This document shows, piece by piece, positions 35,126 to 47,708 of a DNA stretch of 64,000 nt. The stretch spans positions 22,470,916 to 22,534,915 of the forward strand of contig JAPWDM010000003.1 in assembly GCA_035578155.1 (NCBI GenBank), in the 5' to 3' direction. Within the stretch, counting starts at the first letter, position 1. Every line of letters starts with the position of its first letter. Position numbers and translations under genes: made by a program. The stretch is from Brachynemurus nebulosus (lineage: Eukaryota; Arthropoda; Insecta; Neuroptera; Myrmeleontidae). The notes under the pieces were generated by a model. The model saw nothing but the letters and a program-made list of their open reading frames with translations, did no database searches and was not told where the DNA came from.

Positions 35126-36093
35126 ATTATAATCAGTGTTGTGCTTATCGAGATTCGTTACCTGTTATCTTTTATCTAGATGTTTTTAAAAGTAGTTACC
35201 TTTTATCTTATCTTTTTATTAAGCGAAGGAAAAGTATAAGATATAAAACAGTACATTTTTATTTTTTCTGAAAAAAAGAAAATTGAAGTTAAATTCACCA
35301 TTGGCCAACCATGTAATTCAGATAAATTTTGACACTTTCAAAAATTACAAAAATGTCTAACTAAAAGCAATTCTTTTAATTTTAAACAGAATTTTTGTTG
35401 CCTGAAATCATTTCCGTCATTAGTTGAAATAATATTTAGTCGTGTAATATGAAATGTCGTATTCCGACCACTTGGGCTACCATATAATTCAGCTAAGTGT
35501 TGACAATTTTTTTAAGCTTTAGAGAAATGTTTAAGGGCGATTTTTAAATTTTAAATAGGATTCTTGTAGCTTGGAGTTATTTTCGCCATTAATTAGAATA
35601 ATAGTAGGTTGTGTAATATATGTCGTTTTCCGACCACTTGTTCGACCATATAATTCAGATAAATTTCGACACTTTTTTAAGCATTAGAGAAATATTTAAA
35701 AGCAATTAGTTGGAAAAACACTAAGTCGTGTAATATGAAATGTCGTTTTCCGACCACTTGGTCGATCATGTAATTCACATAAATGTCGACACTTTTTAAG
35801 CACTTTTTTTTAAACAAAAAGTCTACTGTGCTAGACGTGTGCTATCTTTAACATTTTTGTAATTTATTGTAATTTGGACATCTTTCTGAGGACCGGTGAA
35901 ATACTTTAACAACCCGGTACCGGCCCACGGATCGGCAGTTGAGAAACACTACCCTAGTGCATTATTTCTGTAAGTATTATCTTATCCGTTAACTAAAATT
36001 TTATCTAGGTAACGGTTAAATTATCTGTTTCTAATTCTATTATCTGTTATCTAGATAATAAAATTCGATATCTTGCCCAACACTGATTATAAT
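35126..36093. mobile_element. hAT element, 952 bp, perfect 8-bp TSD
   Basis: Element 35134-36085. The ends CAGTGTTGTGC and the complement of CAGTGTTGGGC are typical of hAT. Identical flanks ATTATAAT lie at 35126-35133 and 36086-36093. GTTATCT motifs recur near both ends. No transposase frame. The interior holds a tandem repeat, and a second hAT-like end (CCGGTACCGGCCCACGG with TTGAGAAACACTA) at about 35890-35950. The element therefore seems to carry a fragment of another family. Confidence 0.88.
35300..35800. repeat. Tandem repeat of about 165 bp inside the hAT element, four units
   Basis: Units recur at about 35303, 35470, 35635 and 35755 with CCATATAATTCAG or variants, TGACACTTTTTTAAGC and CGTTTTCCGACCACTTG. 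The third unit is shortened to about 120 bp. Non-coding. Confidence 0.8.
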
Positions 36094-39000
36094 TAATTTA
36101 TTTGAACGAATTCGAACGAAAAATATAAAAAACAATAGTAACCAGCTCTCAGTTAGTCGCAACCTCTTGTCAACAGGTATATTGTTATTAATTATTTACA
36201 GTCATGTTTTTTGAGCAAATTAGATACTAAAGTTTTATTTTTTCTGTACGCGATAATACATGATCGGCTGTATGAAAATGATCACATCGCATAAGGTTCC
36301 CGTTTTCTTTTTTAAGGTACATAACTCTAAAAATGTAATTGACTCTAGCTAGTTACTTTTACTAACTAGCTTTAAAAAAAACTAACTATATCAATAATAA
36401 AGTAATGAAAATATGCTCAAAATTTATGTAAACACCGCCAGTGGATTACAAATAATTGTATTACAGGTACACGTATTTATAAACTGTGAAAAAAACAAGT
36501 GATTTTTTTTTATAAGTATATTGTACAATACATTTCATATTACTTATACTATAATATTCAATTATATCAAGGTTATTTAAGTCTGGAATGCTGGAAGAGA
36601 AAGTCAAATCTGAATGTGTTTTAATATTTTTTTGATATTGTCAATTTATTATTTCATCAAATAAATACAATATAATTATGGGTAATTATTTATGGATATT
36701 TTTGTGTAATTTCACAGTTTTTGATGTTGGAAAAAAACCTAAAAAAATGGCAGAAACATAAATGTATGACAGTGTGACACATTAACAGTATTTCAACTGT
36801 TAAAAAAAAAACAAAAAAAAAACTGGAAGATAGAATATAAAATAATTGCACAAAATGTTTTTTGCACAAAAATAGGTAGTAGTAATTTTTTTTTATTAGC
36901 AAACCGGCACTTACCTATCGGATTCATCTGCTACAATTTTCATCTGCTAAGGTATTCTAATGAAGCTTTTAAAAGAAATATCACACCCTCTTAATTAGAG
37001 AGTTGAATTCCCTTGTCATACTAAACAAAATCTTCTACGATGGACCATTATCGTAAAAATGCTCAGTGCACTGTACTGTCTGCCTGACTATTATTTTAAC
37101 TTTGAGCATCTATTGAGTTTCAAACTGAGAAAAACATTTCAAAAAGTGTTTTATTCTCGATAACTTTTGCATCAACACCGTCAACTTCATGCTACAATGC
37201 CCACTTTTACATCTTTCATGAATACAAAAATCGGAGCAGTTCCTGAAACGTGTTTGATTCAATCTTGACCATTTTCTCAACTATGTGATAATTCTCGATA
37301 ACTGTTTAATATATTTTAACATGCAAATTTTTAATTAAAAATGTTGTGTTATTTCTTATCAAAATGTAATTTCTAAATATTTTTTTTATTACTTTTTGTA
37401 ATTTTCATACTATTATAATTACTCTACTTTTATTGTAAATAAACTTTTAATATTTTTTATTATTTTTAAAAGCAGATTGCACTTGAAACTTGTTATCGAC
37501 GTTATCAAGTGTTGTATATTTGTTGCTGTCAATTGTTATTTAGTGACGTTATAAGGTTTACTGAAATTTTTCCATTTCCTTATAACCGTAACTATAGTGA
37601 TAAAATTATGAATTGGAAGCGAAGTACAGGTTTTCAAAGTCGCTGTTTCCATTTTTACTAAAATTAGAGAAGTCTTCTGATGGATCAGTCACATTTATAA
37701 AAGAAATTGGGCCATTTTCATTGTAAAAATGGAAAGCTCACGCCTAAATTACTTTAATTTAATCAACTACCCTAATTCAAATCACTTTAACTGGTTTGCT
37801 TTTAGAAAGAAAGGATTTTTCTAACTTGATGACATCATCCAATTTTCTAAAACTTTCTAGTGCCTTATTAATTAAGGAATGGAATAATAGAATGATGTAA
37901 CTGGAAGAAATTATTGATTTTCAAAGTCGTTTTTGTAATACTTACTTTTTAAAATCTTTAATACAAATTATGAAACGTTTATAAAAAATTTTCAGAAATA
38001 TTTAAATAAATATTAGCACCTCCTAATTTAAGAGCTCTGTCACGCAGTAATTTCAAGTTCAGAAGGATCTATCTGGTTAATATTAATGTTTCCTTCCATT
38101 TTTCGGATCGTAACAATTTTATCAACTGAAAGTGAAAATTTCAAAATATTCTTAATGTTAAAAGAAATCGAAATTTATAGCCAATACCACTTTTATTTTC
38201 AACTTAAAACTACTTGTTTCATTCTATTGCTTTGAAAAACTATAATTTCTTTCATTTTTAAACATTGCGCACTGCGCTGTCTACAGTCAATAAATTCACT
38301 TACAATATTGTTGATATACCATTCATAGAAAACTAACTATATATGTAATAATAACCTTGGAACTTGTTACTGTAACAAGTTAAAATTTAAAACTTTTACG
38401 ACTTACACTACAATCATAAAATGAGCGAGTCATTTCATCATAACTTACTATATTTACCGCAAAGTTCGGCAACATTACTAAAAATTATATTAATTGAAAA
38501 AAAAATTATATTAATTGAAAAAAAAATTACCTGTATGATGCCATCTAGTATACTCACAATCAGTCAGTTTTGAAAAGTACAGTGATATAACTATATAAGT
38601 ATTATTACATGCCTATACGGAATCTTTCGAGACAAAATATGACTGTCATTTTTAAAAATAACTATAAAAAAATGTAATTTCTTGCCTTACCTCGTAGAGG
38701 TACTGGAGGTAACACACTCTATATCTGTCTGTTTTATTAATTGCCTGTTTTTTTTTTTATATTTTTGTATCATTTTATTGTTACTGTGTTTATCGTTATT
38801 GTTTTTTATTAAAAATTTGTGTGTTCGCACATGTCAAATTATTTTGTGAATTTATTTATATAAATTTTTTTTTATTTAATTCTTTAAGAATTTTGTCGGC
38901 TGTTGGTGAAGTTTACTGCATAGACGTGTGGATATTGAAGTATTAATATAAAAAACGCTATAGCGGTAAAAAATCTTAAACTCAATAATAGATAGTACCT

Positions 39001-39418
39001 ATACAAAACTTAACAATTTCTATTATTAAAAGGACCAATACAAAATCAAATTCTAAACCTTCTCAAAAGGTTATTATTTGACAATCTTTAAAATTCTACC
39101 TATAGGAATTTGTAAACAACAATGAAATTTAAGGCTGTACCCTTGCTGTTTACTGTGTAGTGTAATCATTTATATGGGTTTATTAAATTTTTAACGATTA
39201 TTATTCAAACATACGCACAATTTTAGTCATTTTTTCGTGTGACCTTGTCAAATCAAACTATTCTTTTAACAAATATTATCGATAATAAATATAAATTAAA
39301 TATAAATTAAATTTTAATTTTTGAATGTTTTTTTTTATTAATTCTAATCTATTACATACATACATGAAATTTTTATCAGTTTCAGAATGAATAATTTTTG
39401 GTTGCAGATCAAAATAAG
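36094..39418. other. AT-rich stretch, nothing recognised
   Basis: About 3.3 kb with no recognised gene or element. A tandem pair of ATTATATTAATTG plus an A run occurs at about 38485-38530. The 70-codon minus-strand frame 36690-36902 is hydrophobic and unrecognised. A diverged element here would need a database search. Confidence 0.4.
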
Positions 39419-41118
39419 TATAGTTAGCCACACTCGTATTCGTACAGCTGCACATTTTCTAATATGATAAAATTTAAACCAAGTGGATTCCCATAATTTC
39501 CCACAAATTTGAACTTTTTTGTTTATAATATTAATATCTGGATCTTTTACTTTCTATATAAGCTAAAAAAATTCATTAATAACAATTAAAAAAGAAATTC
39601 TCTAAGAAAAATGTTATCCATGCAATTTGTATTAACATGTCCAACGCCACATTCGTATTCGTACACCATAAAATTTGATAAATATTTTTATATGTTTCAA
39701 AAATGAATTACTTTATTTTCAAATTTAGAAGTATATTTACGTAGGTATGTACCTTTATTTTAAATAAACATAAAAATTAATAATCCTTAAGGTCAAATTT
39801 TTGATTAATTTGCCGAAAAAATAAAAAAAATTTTAATGGAGTACAAGAAATTGTTATTGATGTATGCTAATAAAATAAATTCCTACAGCAAGTGCTTAAA
39901 CCTCTTAAATGATAAGTGAACAACTATTTCACATTTAATTTGTCATAAAGGATAACCAACAGGATAATAAATTAGAAAATAACTCTTGAAATATGGATAA
40001 ATAATATTACGTCTTACTCTAAATTGTCATTTATTAATGAAAAAATTAACAAAAATCCATCAAAAAGTGATAGAATGGTCAGGATTAACTGAAAGGATTA
40101 CTTAACAAAGTGTTTTTGTCCTGGAAGAATTTCTCGAGTTATTGAAAGACGTGATATATGCCGTGGGAATGCACGTGGTAAGTAACATAAATAAATAATA
40201 AAATTTATATTGCTCTAAAATGTACGAAAACAAGGATTTAAGGACAAGGTCAATGATGAAAATCTTAATTGTACGTTTGTCTGTGAATATTTTGTTACAT
40301 CGAGATTCAAAATCCTTATTTACGTAGTTTCTGTAACAATCTATCTATCTTTGTTTATATATGTTATTTACATGCATTTTTTCCCACGGTATATATCACC
40401 TGTTTTAATAACGCGAGAAATTCCTTCAGTGCGAAATTTCTTTGCTATGCAATCCTTTCACCTTACCCTGACCATTTTAGGACTCTTTGGTGGATTTTTG
40501 TTAATTTATTTATTCAAAAATGACAATTTAGAGGAAGATGTAGTGTTTTTTATCCAAATTTCAAGAGTTATTTTCTAATTTATTATCCTGTTTGTAGTCG
40601 TTTATGACATATTAAGTGTTAAATAGTAGCCTACTTAAAATTTAAGACCTTTCTGAAGAATTTATTTTGGTAGCATAGACCAATAATTGATTTCTTGGAC
40701 TCTATTGAAATTCCTTTAATTTTCCAGTAAATATATAGAAAAATTGACCTTGAGGATTATTCTATTTTATGTTTATTTAAAATAAAGGTACATACCTACG
40801 TAAGTATACCTCTAAATTTGAAAATAATGTAATTCATTTTTGAAACATATAAAAATATTTATCAAATTTTAAGGTGTACGAATACGAATGTGGCGTTGCA
40901 CATGTTGATACAAATTGCATGCATAACATTTTTTACAATTTTTTTTTTTAAAACTATTAATGAAATTTTTTAAATTTATATAGGAAGTAGAAGATCCAAA
41001 TATTAATATTAGAAACAAAAAAGTTCAAATTTGTGGGAAACTATGGGAATTCATTTGGTTTAAATTTTGTCATATGAGTAAATATGCTGCTGTACGAATA
41101 CGAGTGTGGCTGACTGTA
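39419..41118. mobile_element. TA-flanked palindromic Tc1-like element, 1.7 kb
   Basis: Element 39421-41116 with TA on each side. The ends AGTTAGCCACACTCGTATTC and the complement of AGTCAGCCACACTCGTATTC begin inverted arms of more than 700 bp each (to about 40170 and from about 40390). A second GCCACATTCGTATTCGTACA motif lies about 230 bp inside each end (39650 and 40890), an IR/DR-like layout. Both arms contain GGAATTTCTCG(A/C)G, so the arms are copies of the same half. The central loop is about 200 bp. No intact transposase; the 75-codon frame 40351-40578 is unrecognised. Confidence 0.78.
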
Positions 41119-41278
41119 TGTGCAAATACAAACAGAATTTTTATTTTTATTTATATTTAGACAAAAAATTTAAGTAATAATTTCTTATTTAAACACACAT
41201 TTATTAATATATATTACTCACGTGTGTATTTGTGTAGAGGAAACTGAGATGAAATACAAAAATTCTCTAAAATGCAAC

Positions 41279-42037
41279 TTAAGGCGTTACACCATTTCGA
41301 AACACTAAAGAAGAAGATTCTTCTGAAAAAATTTTGTTCTTCGTAACAAACAATGCAATCAAAATAAAAACTTTAAGCATGTATATTATACGTGAACTAA
41401 AGCACACAAAAATTTTTTCCAACTGAAAAAAACAAAATGGCGGCGCAGGCACTTTTTTTCGAAGGTTGGGAACATAAAAAGTTTCAAACACCAACCAGAA
41501 CATACAATTTTTTTATCATTTATATTAGTTACACCTATCGATATATGGCATCGGTTTGAAAAAATAATTTAAAATCGATGAAAAAATCAACATCAATTTG
41601 TTTATAAAAAATTTATTTGCTAACAAATTTCAAAAATTATGTGTACCGCCCTAGGTACTCTAAGAAGCTACAAGTAAAATTTCAAGTCAATCGGATGAAA
41701 ATTCCTGAAGTTATCTTGCCCATGTTTATCGTTTTATGTATTTATACGTATCATTAACAAAATTGTGAGTTATTTGTAGAAATATAACTGACCTTTAATG
41801 AAAGTATGTTATTGATCAAACGAAAAGATTCCAAAGTGGTATTGCAGCGGAACGACGCTTTTGAACATTTTCAGCCGCTTAAAGTTGTTTCAGAATTTCG
41901 GTTTAAAACTATTTTTAAAATACTACCGCATTTCTAATTCCTTTTGGATATCGTTTTAGAGATGTTGACACATCATTTAGAGTTTTAGACTAATAAAAAA
42001 AGGAAAATTTTTTTTCCAAAGTGACGTAACGCCTTAA
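41279..42037. mobile_element. TTAA-flanked element with GGCGTTAC ends, 759 bp
   Basis: TTAA at 41279-41282 and 42034-42037, with GGCGTTAC just inside the left end and GTAACGCC at the right. Its interior matches the split, more degenerate copy at about 18940-20295. The 74-codon minus-strand frame inside is not recognisable. Confidence 0.78.
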
Positions 42038-42151
42038 ATAGACTAGCGTTTATGTTGTGGGTGTTTAAAATTAAAACGAAAGTTTTTTTATGAAACGTAT
42101 TACAAATAAAGTGGACTTAGGAACAGATGTGTAAACGGCTACCGTAAAATA

Positions 42152-42362
42152 AGCGAATCCAGGGCCTTGAAGAAAATTTGCGGGCTCTGAGAATAAACCG
42201 CAGTTTTTAAAATTTTTCTCCTAAAAAATAAGTGGTGAGCAAGAAGAAAACTCTTAACTTTCTTCCGGGCTCTCTACCGATAGCTAGAGATCCCCTCCTC
42301 AAGCTCGATTCCCGGGATTGTAACCCCGACTACCCCGCCCTCTACTCGGGCGTAAGTGAATC
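42152..42362. mobile_element. Probable hAT MITE, about 195 bp
   Basis: Element about 42160-42354, beginning CAGGGCCTTG and ending with the complement of TACGCCCGAG. The flanks AGCGAATC and AGTGAATC match at 7 of 8 bases. It is GC-rich relative to the surroundings. The ends match only weakly, so the assignment rests mainly on the flanks and composition. Confidence 0.5.
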
Positions 42363-42844
42363 GTAGCATTTTTAACCTGTGTGTTTGATTTTCCTAACTG
42401 TCCTTGTTAGTTCGACTTTGGTATATGTTAGATGATATAGAACAAATCAATTTTGGTTTCAATAGCTTGTTCTTTATTTCTACTATACTTTGGGAATCTG
42501 TTTTCTTTTTCCACTTGGTCGAAAAATCCTAAAATATGGTCAGTTCTTATTTACCTCATTATCAGACGCAGTATAAACGAATGAAGATAAAACAGAAAAT
42601 GTGCATAAAATTGGAAATTCTGTCTATTATAGACAGTATTATTAGTTTATTAAACTAATATAGGTATTATGCAATTCACTTTTGAATAACAAACACAATT
42701 TAAATAATTTACGAAATTTTATAATCTAAATCTTACAGTTTTTGACTACCAAGTTAATTTTTTTTTTTTTAAATAGTAAATCAAAAGCTTTTTCGAAAAT
42801 TAATCTTTTATTTTCAAATTCTAATGGTGTCTAAAAAAATATCT
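42363..42844. other. AT-rich stretch with two adjacent perfect palindromes
   Basis: CTGTCTATTATAGACAG (42620-42636) is followed at once by ATTAGTTTATTAAACTAAT (42641-42659). Otherwise nothing was recognised. Confidence 0.5.
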
Positions 42845-42906
42845 TTTACTTAAAAAACAGTTTTAGTCGATTAATCGAATCACTGCTCCTGGGTTCAACA
42901 TCACTA
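42845..42906 (-). mobile_element. Truncated end of the TAGTGATG hAT family
   Basis: Read on the minus strand: TAGTGATGTTGAACC, then TTCGATTAATCGACTAAAA. This matches the ends of the elements at 59859-60820. No second end was found, so this is a solo or truncated terminus. Confidence 0.6.
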
Positions 42907-43601
42907 ATAAATTCATGATGGAAAATTTATACACGATTATGTAAATCGTAACGCGGTTCTTTTAAAACCTAACGAATAGCGATAGGCAGACAATAGTATT
43001 ATATCGAAAAAAAAACGCAGGAATCGGAAAATTTGATGATATTACGTCCAAAAATTACGACCAATCCCTAATATCCTCTATAATTTTTGATTTTTTTCAC
43101 TGATAATTTCGTTTAAATACAAAGCAAATAATTTATTTTACAAAAAAATCATTTTTATTCATTTAAACTTCTAAAGCATAAAAATTTATACATTTTAAAA
43201 CAATACTTCAATGTCAGTGTCACTTGTAACAAAAAATGTCATTGTATGATGAAAAGTAAAATTTTTTATTCCATTTTTTTTTTAAATTTTTTATGACTGA
43301 CTATTGTCATAAAAATAGGAAAGCTATAGTGTCTATAGTATTTATTTGTTATTGTTTATATACATTAAATACTAAAAATGATTAATTTATTATCTCAAAC
43401 AGATTTGATTTAAACAATGCAAAAATATAAATAAATAAAAATAATGATTCTTGCCTGAAATCGTTTCCTTTCCTTTCCTCAAAATTCAAATTAATTAAAT
43501 TATACAATGAAAAAAGTGGTTATAGAAACTAATAATTAACAAAAAAAAACATCGAGTTTTTAAAGTTTCAATTAGAATTTTTTTAGTCTGAACATTCTGT
43601 T
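42907..43601. other. AT-rich stretch, nothing recognised
   Basis: No gene or repeat end was found. Confidence 0.45.
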
Positions 43602-43726
43602 AATTTTAGCGAATTTCCAGAATGGAATTCAGCTATTACAGCCACTGTCATAACGCGACCGGAGCCCGGGACCATGGCAGAAATTTGTTTTAAGGTCCCT
43701 AGAAACCGAAAATAATATTCGCTAAA

Positions 43727-43814
<88 letters not shown>

Positions 43815-44144
43815 CCGTACGATAACTCTCGAACGGAATGTCCTAGGCTTACGAAATTTGGTGAAAATATTGGAAGTCCCAAACCGTTGGACGAGTTCGT
43901 TAACCAGACACGTCGGATGCCAGGAACATGGTTTTTGTTCTTGCAAAAAATTAGTTTTTTGCCAAAATTTCCACTTATTCAAAAATTTTTGCCAAATTTT
44001 TTTACATCATTTAAAAGAGGAGAAAAAATTACATAAAAAAGGTCTTTAAACTATTGTTCTATGTCAACTAGTTTCCGAGAAAAACTAATTTTTATAAACG
44101 GAAATTCGCTATGTTTTGCAGGATGCTGCGACAGGGGTATTTTA
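43602..44144 (-). repeat. Microsatellite-bearing repeat R1, full inverted copy
   Basis: The reverse complement aligns with 30037-30600 from AAAATACCCCTGTCGCAGC to TTCGCTAAAAT, including the central (TA)n tract and the flank GTTATCGT. Frames on both strands (for example 43583-43882 and 43807-44049) are repeat-derived and appear again in the 30-kb copy. Confidence 0.82.
43731..43806. repeat. (TA)n microsatellite inside R1
   Basis: About 75 bp of alternating TA followed by a short GTGTGTGT. Confidence 0.95.
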
Positions 44145-44911
44145 GTTTAAAAAGAAATCATTTTGCCCAAATCTTTACTTTTTTTAACTTGTTATTAAAT
44201 GTTTGAAACTGAATCAATTAATTGATTAAAATTAATAAATAGTTGTGGGATCTTTATGAACCTTTGCACTACAGGCATGACGTTGCTTATTACACAACAT
44301 ATTTTTTAGCACTACCACCATCAAGATTTTTGTATTTAAAAATGAATAACAAGTATAACTTGAGTGTGTTTATGACTAATCAATCGAATTATACCTGCCA
44401 ATAAAGAAGTTGGCTTGTTTGATAAGTGTCTAAAATTTTATTTAAGAATGACTTGATTACAATTTTATGAAAACTTATTAATTAAATAGAATAAATATGT
44501 GTCTAAGCTTACAAAATGGCACTGCTTGTTTAGCTTATTAGTTTTTTGTGATTAACCAAATTTAAAATTTTATATAGTTACTGATATCTAACTGGGCCCT
44601 AAAAAAAGGAACAAACTAAACAATTGATATGAACGTTTGTAAATAGAAGAAAAAAATTTAATAAATTTTTTTCTTTTCTTTATTAATCCTTTCTTAAAGT
44701 TTCAACTTGATATTTATATTTTCCATAACATACATAATATTTACATAATATTTTGAAGTAGCAATGGATTATGTCATCATTTGTTGCACGGATGACCATT
44801 CCCTCACTCGACATCCAAACTTTTGTTTAAAAAAAAAAAAAAATGCAAATTTTGAAGTTTGTTAAAACTACCATTTTGCAAATTATTGTATTACTTTATT
44901 TAATTTTTGTA
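44145..44911. other. AT-rich stretch, nothing recognised
   Basis: No gene or repeat end was found. Confidence 0.45.
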
Positions 44912-46107
44912 TTTCCTACTAGAGATGTGCCAAAATCGTGAATTCACGCGTGACCCGGCGGGTCACGCGTGACCCATCGTGATCGTGAATAATTTTCTAC
45001 GATCGTGCGTGAGTGGGCGTGATCGTGACATTTAATTTCTTGTCGTGAATAATTCGTGAGTCACGAAAAGTTAAAGACCATGAATAAAAAATTTTTAAAT
45101 AATTTATTATTTTCAATTTTAGGGAATATTAACTAAACCAATTTGATATTTTAACTATAAAAAAATCTTTTTTTTTATATATTAGTTTTTACAAGCACAA
45201 GTAGGTAGAAATCCAATAACCCTTACTAACAAATTCCAGTTCTTTACCGAGATACTATACAAAATAATTTACAAATTAGAAATATCCAACAGTGTTTATG
45301 ATGTTGTTCTGATTCTTCCGTTTTTAAATAATTTCTTATATTTTTTAGAAATTCTTAAAATTAGCCTGCATCTCTCACGATGTGTGGATATACGGTCTCA
45401 GTCAATGAGTATAATTGTAAATAACAAGGTCAGTTTTGAACAATATGGTCATGAAGACATAATATAAAGAGGGGTTACTTAAAGGAATATTATCTTTTTC
45501 AATATTTTAAGTTGTTTTATTATTATCATTATTTTAAAAAAAAAAATTATTTTCTATGTATTTATAGGTACTAAAAAATATTTTGTCACAATTTTGTTAA
45601 AAAACTAGATATTTGGTTTGGTTGTGCGAAATGTCATGTTTATATATAAATACAATAAGAACAAAAATTAAACAATAAATCATTAGATGAAAAATTTTGA
45701 AAATTTTCTCACTTTCCAGAAAAAATTAAATAGTATATAATTTGCATCAGTATTAATTAATCTCAGTAATAATGTTAGCCCTATTAACCGTATTCTGATT
45801 TTATCCCACGGACATAATTTTAACTGATTGTTAAAGCGATAGTGATTTTTATTCAAAATTCCAACGATTAGTTTCAAAGATTTTTATGTTTAATTCGTAA
45901 GCGTGCGTGAGTGTGAAAGCATAAAATTTTTTTGTTCGTGATCGTGCGTGAGTGTGAAAGCATAAAATTTTTTTGTTCGTGATCGTGCGTGAGTGTGAAA
46001 AGAAATAAATTTTCTCGTTCGTGATCGGGCGTGAGTACAAAAGCTAATTCGTGACTGTGCGTGATCGTGAGTAAAAATGTACTCACGAGCACATCTCTAT
46101 TTCCTAC
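44912..46107. mobile_element. hAT element, 1180 bp, perfect 8-bp TSD
   Basis: Element 44920-46099. The ends TAGAGATGTGCCA and the complement of TAGAGATGTGCTCG are hAT-type. Identical flanks TTTCCTAC lie at 44912-44919 and 46100-46107. Dense ATCGTGCGTGAGTG and TCACG motifs fill both terminal regions. The interior shows no transposase; frames at 45683-46110 on the minus strand lie largely in the tandem repeat. Confidence 0.88.
45900..46065. repeat. 41-bp tandem repeat in the right end of the hAT element
   Basis: GTGCGTGAGTGTGAAA starts at 45903, 45944 and 45985, followed by a diverged fourth unit near 46027. Each unit also contains GTTCGTGATC. These are likely multiplied subterminal motifs. 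Confidence 0.88.
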
Positions 46108-46449
46108 CATGATTCATTTTATGCAACATTCTCAAATTTTGCTAGATTTTAAGATAACAATTCATTTATTCCAAGAATTAATTTTTTCCCTTCTCGTAAT
46201 CTTCTTGAAACTTTTTGTATATGTATATTATTCAATCTTCTGAATCGCAAATTGGCGTTTACATAGCAGGTAAGTTGACACGTAAACAACATTTACTATT
46301 CTATTTTATGATTACTATAGTTACAAAAATCAACAGGTCATAAAAGTTTTCTCACCTTCCTAGGAGACTTATTTACTATACAAAATTTTGGATTTTTATA
46401 TCATTTTTCGTTTGAATATAACAAAAATTCCGCCTTTTCCATAAGACAG

Positions 46450-46696
46450 TATACCAATACCTCAATTTGTGTCGTGGTTACGTTCCAAAAATACACGACG
46501 CGAACTGAAACGACACGACGCAAAGTGAATTATGATTTTCTATAGCAAACCATGTATAAAAAAATTAAAGACTCGAACCCAAAACAACACAGCTTCGAAA
46601 ATCTAACGACGCACAGTGAAAATTAGTACTAATTCAGCAGCGACGCAACTTCGAAAAAACGCAAAACGAAACGACGCAAAGCGAGGTATTGGTGTA
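46450..46696. mobile_element. TA-flanked MITE, 243 bp
   Basis: Element 46452-46694. The ends are TACCAATACCTC and the complement of CACCAATACCTC, with TA on each side. Motifs of the type GACGCAAAGTGAA recur at both ends and inside. Non-coding. Confidence 0.75.
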
Positions 46697-47708
46697 TATG
46701 TTTTTCCATAAATATTATAACACAATTTTCTCAACAATGAGCTTTCTAATCAATATAGAAACTTCAAAGGAATTTTTTTTTTAAATCTATCGAATTTTGT
46801 TGGTTTTAATTCGCTTTTATCATTACTTTTGTGAGAACGCATCTTCCTCAATCCTGATACTCAAGTACTCAACTAAAGTGTTACGTAACCGATCAGATAA
46901 ATTCACTACACTGTAAAAATAAAGGTTATACAAATTACTTAAGTATAATACATTTTCGCTGATAAAAGTGTCATTTTTTTACTCAATTGAATAAAAAATG
47001 CACAATTTGGAAATTCTGAAGTGTTATGGTTTTTTTTTTTTTTGAGAAAAATTTAAAAAAAAAAAAGAACACACACATACACTTTCCGATAAAACCTACA
47101 ATTATTAAAGGAGAGTAACTTTATGTAACAGCAAACATTCAACTTTCCATTACTCACATCGTCTACCTTGTGTTCTGTACAATACGTAGGCCTTGAAGTA
47201 AAAAAAAATCAAGCCTGCAATTTTGCGTGTCATAAACTCTATACTGTCGGCCTACAAGTTTACAACATATCAAATTTTTATGTGGTTCTTAAGAAAGAAA
47301 AAAAAACGGAACTTTTTTGATAAATGCATAATAAAATTAATTGTCTTAAGAACCTGCGATCATAAAACTCCTTATGAAAAGTCAAATGTCTACCGCTCCA
47401 CTGTGTGCGAATAAATTCACAAACCGCACCACACCGCTGAGCTGTGGCGTGGCTTTACTTATAAACGCAAAAGATACATAATTTTGTGTGTGTGTTATTC
47501 AATTTTTTCTCTTTTTTTATTAAATTAAAAAAAAAATGATATAAAATGTCAAGGAAACATAAAAAGTTGAATTTATATGTGACGTCACATCATAATATAA
47601 ATAATCAGTTTGAAATACGCCCAAAAAACGGTGAAAAATATTTTATGTTATTTATTTAAAAATAACTCAAAAATATTTATTTGACATAACTAAAACTTAA
47701 ATTTATTT
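46697..47708. other. AT-rich stretch with homopolymer runs
   Basis: T and A runs near 47028 and 47057. The 63-codon frame 47223-47414 is unrecognised. No element ends were found. Confidence 0.45.
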
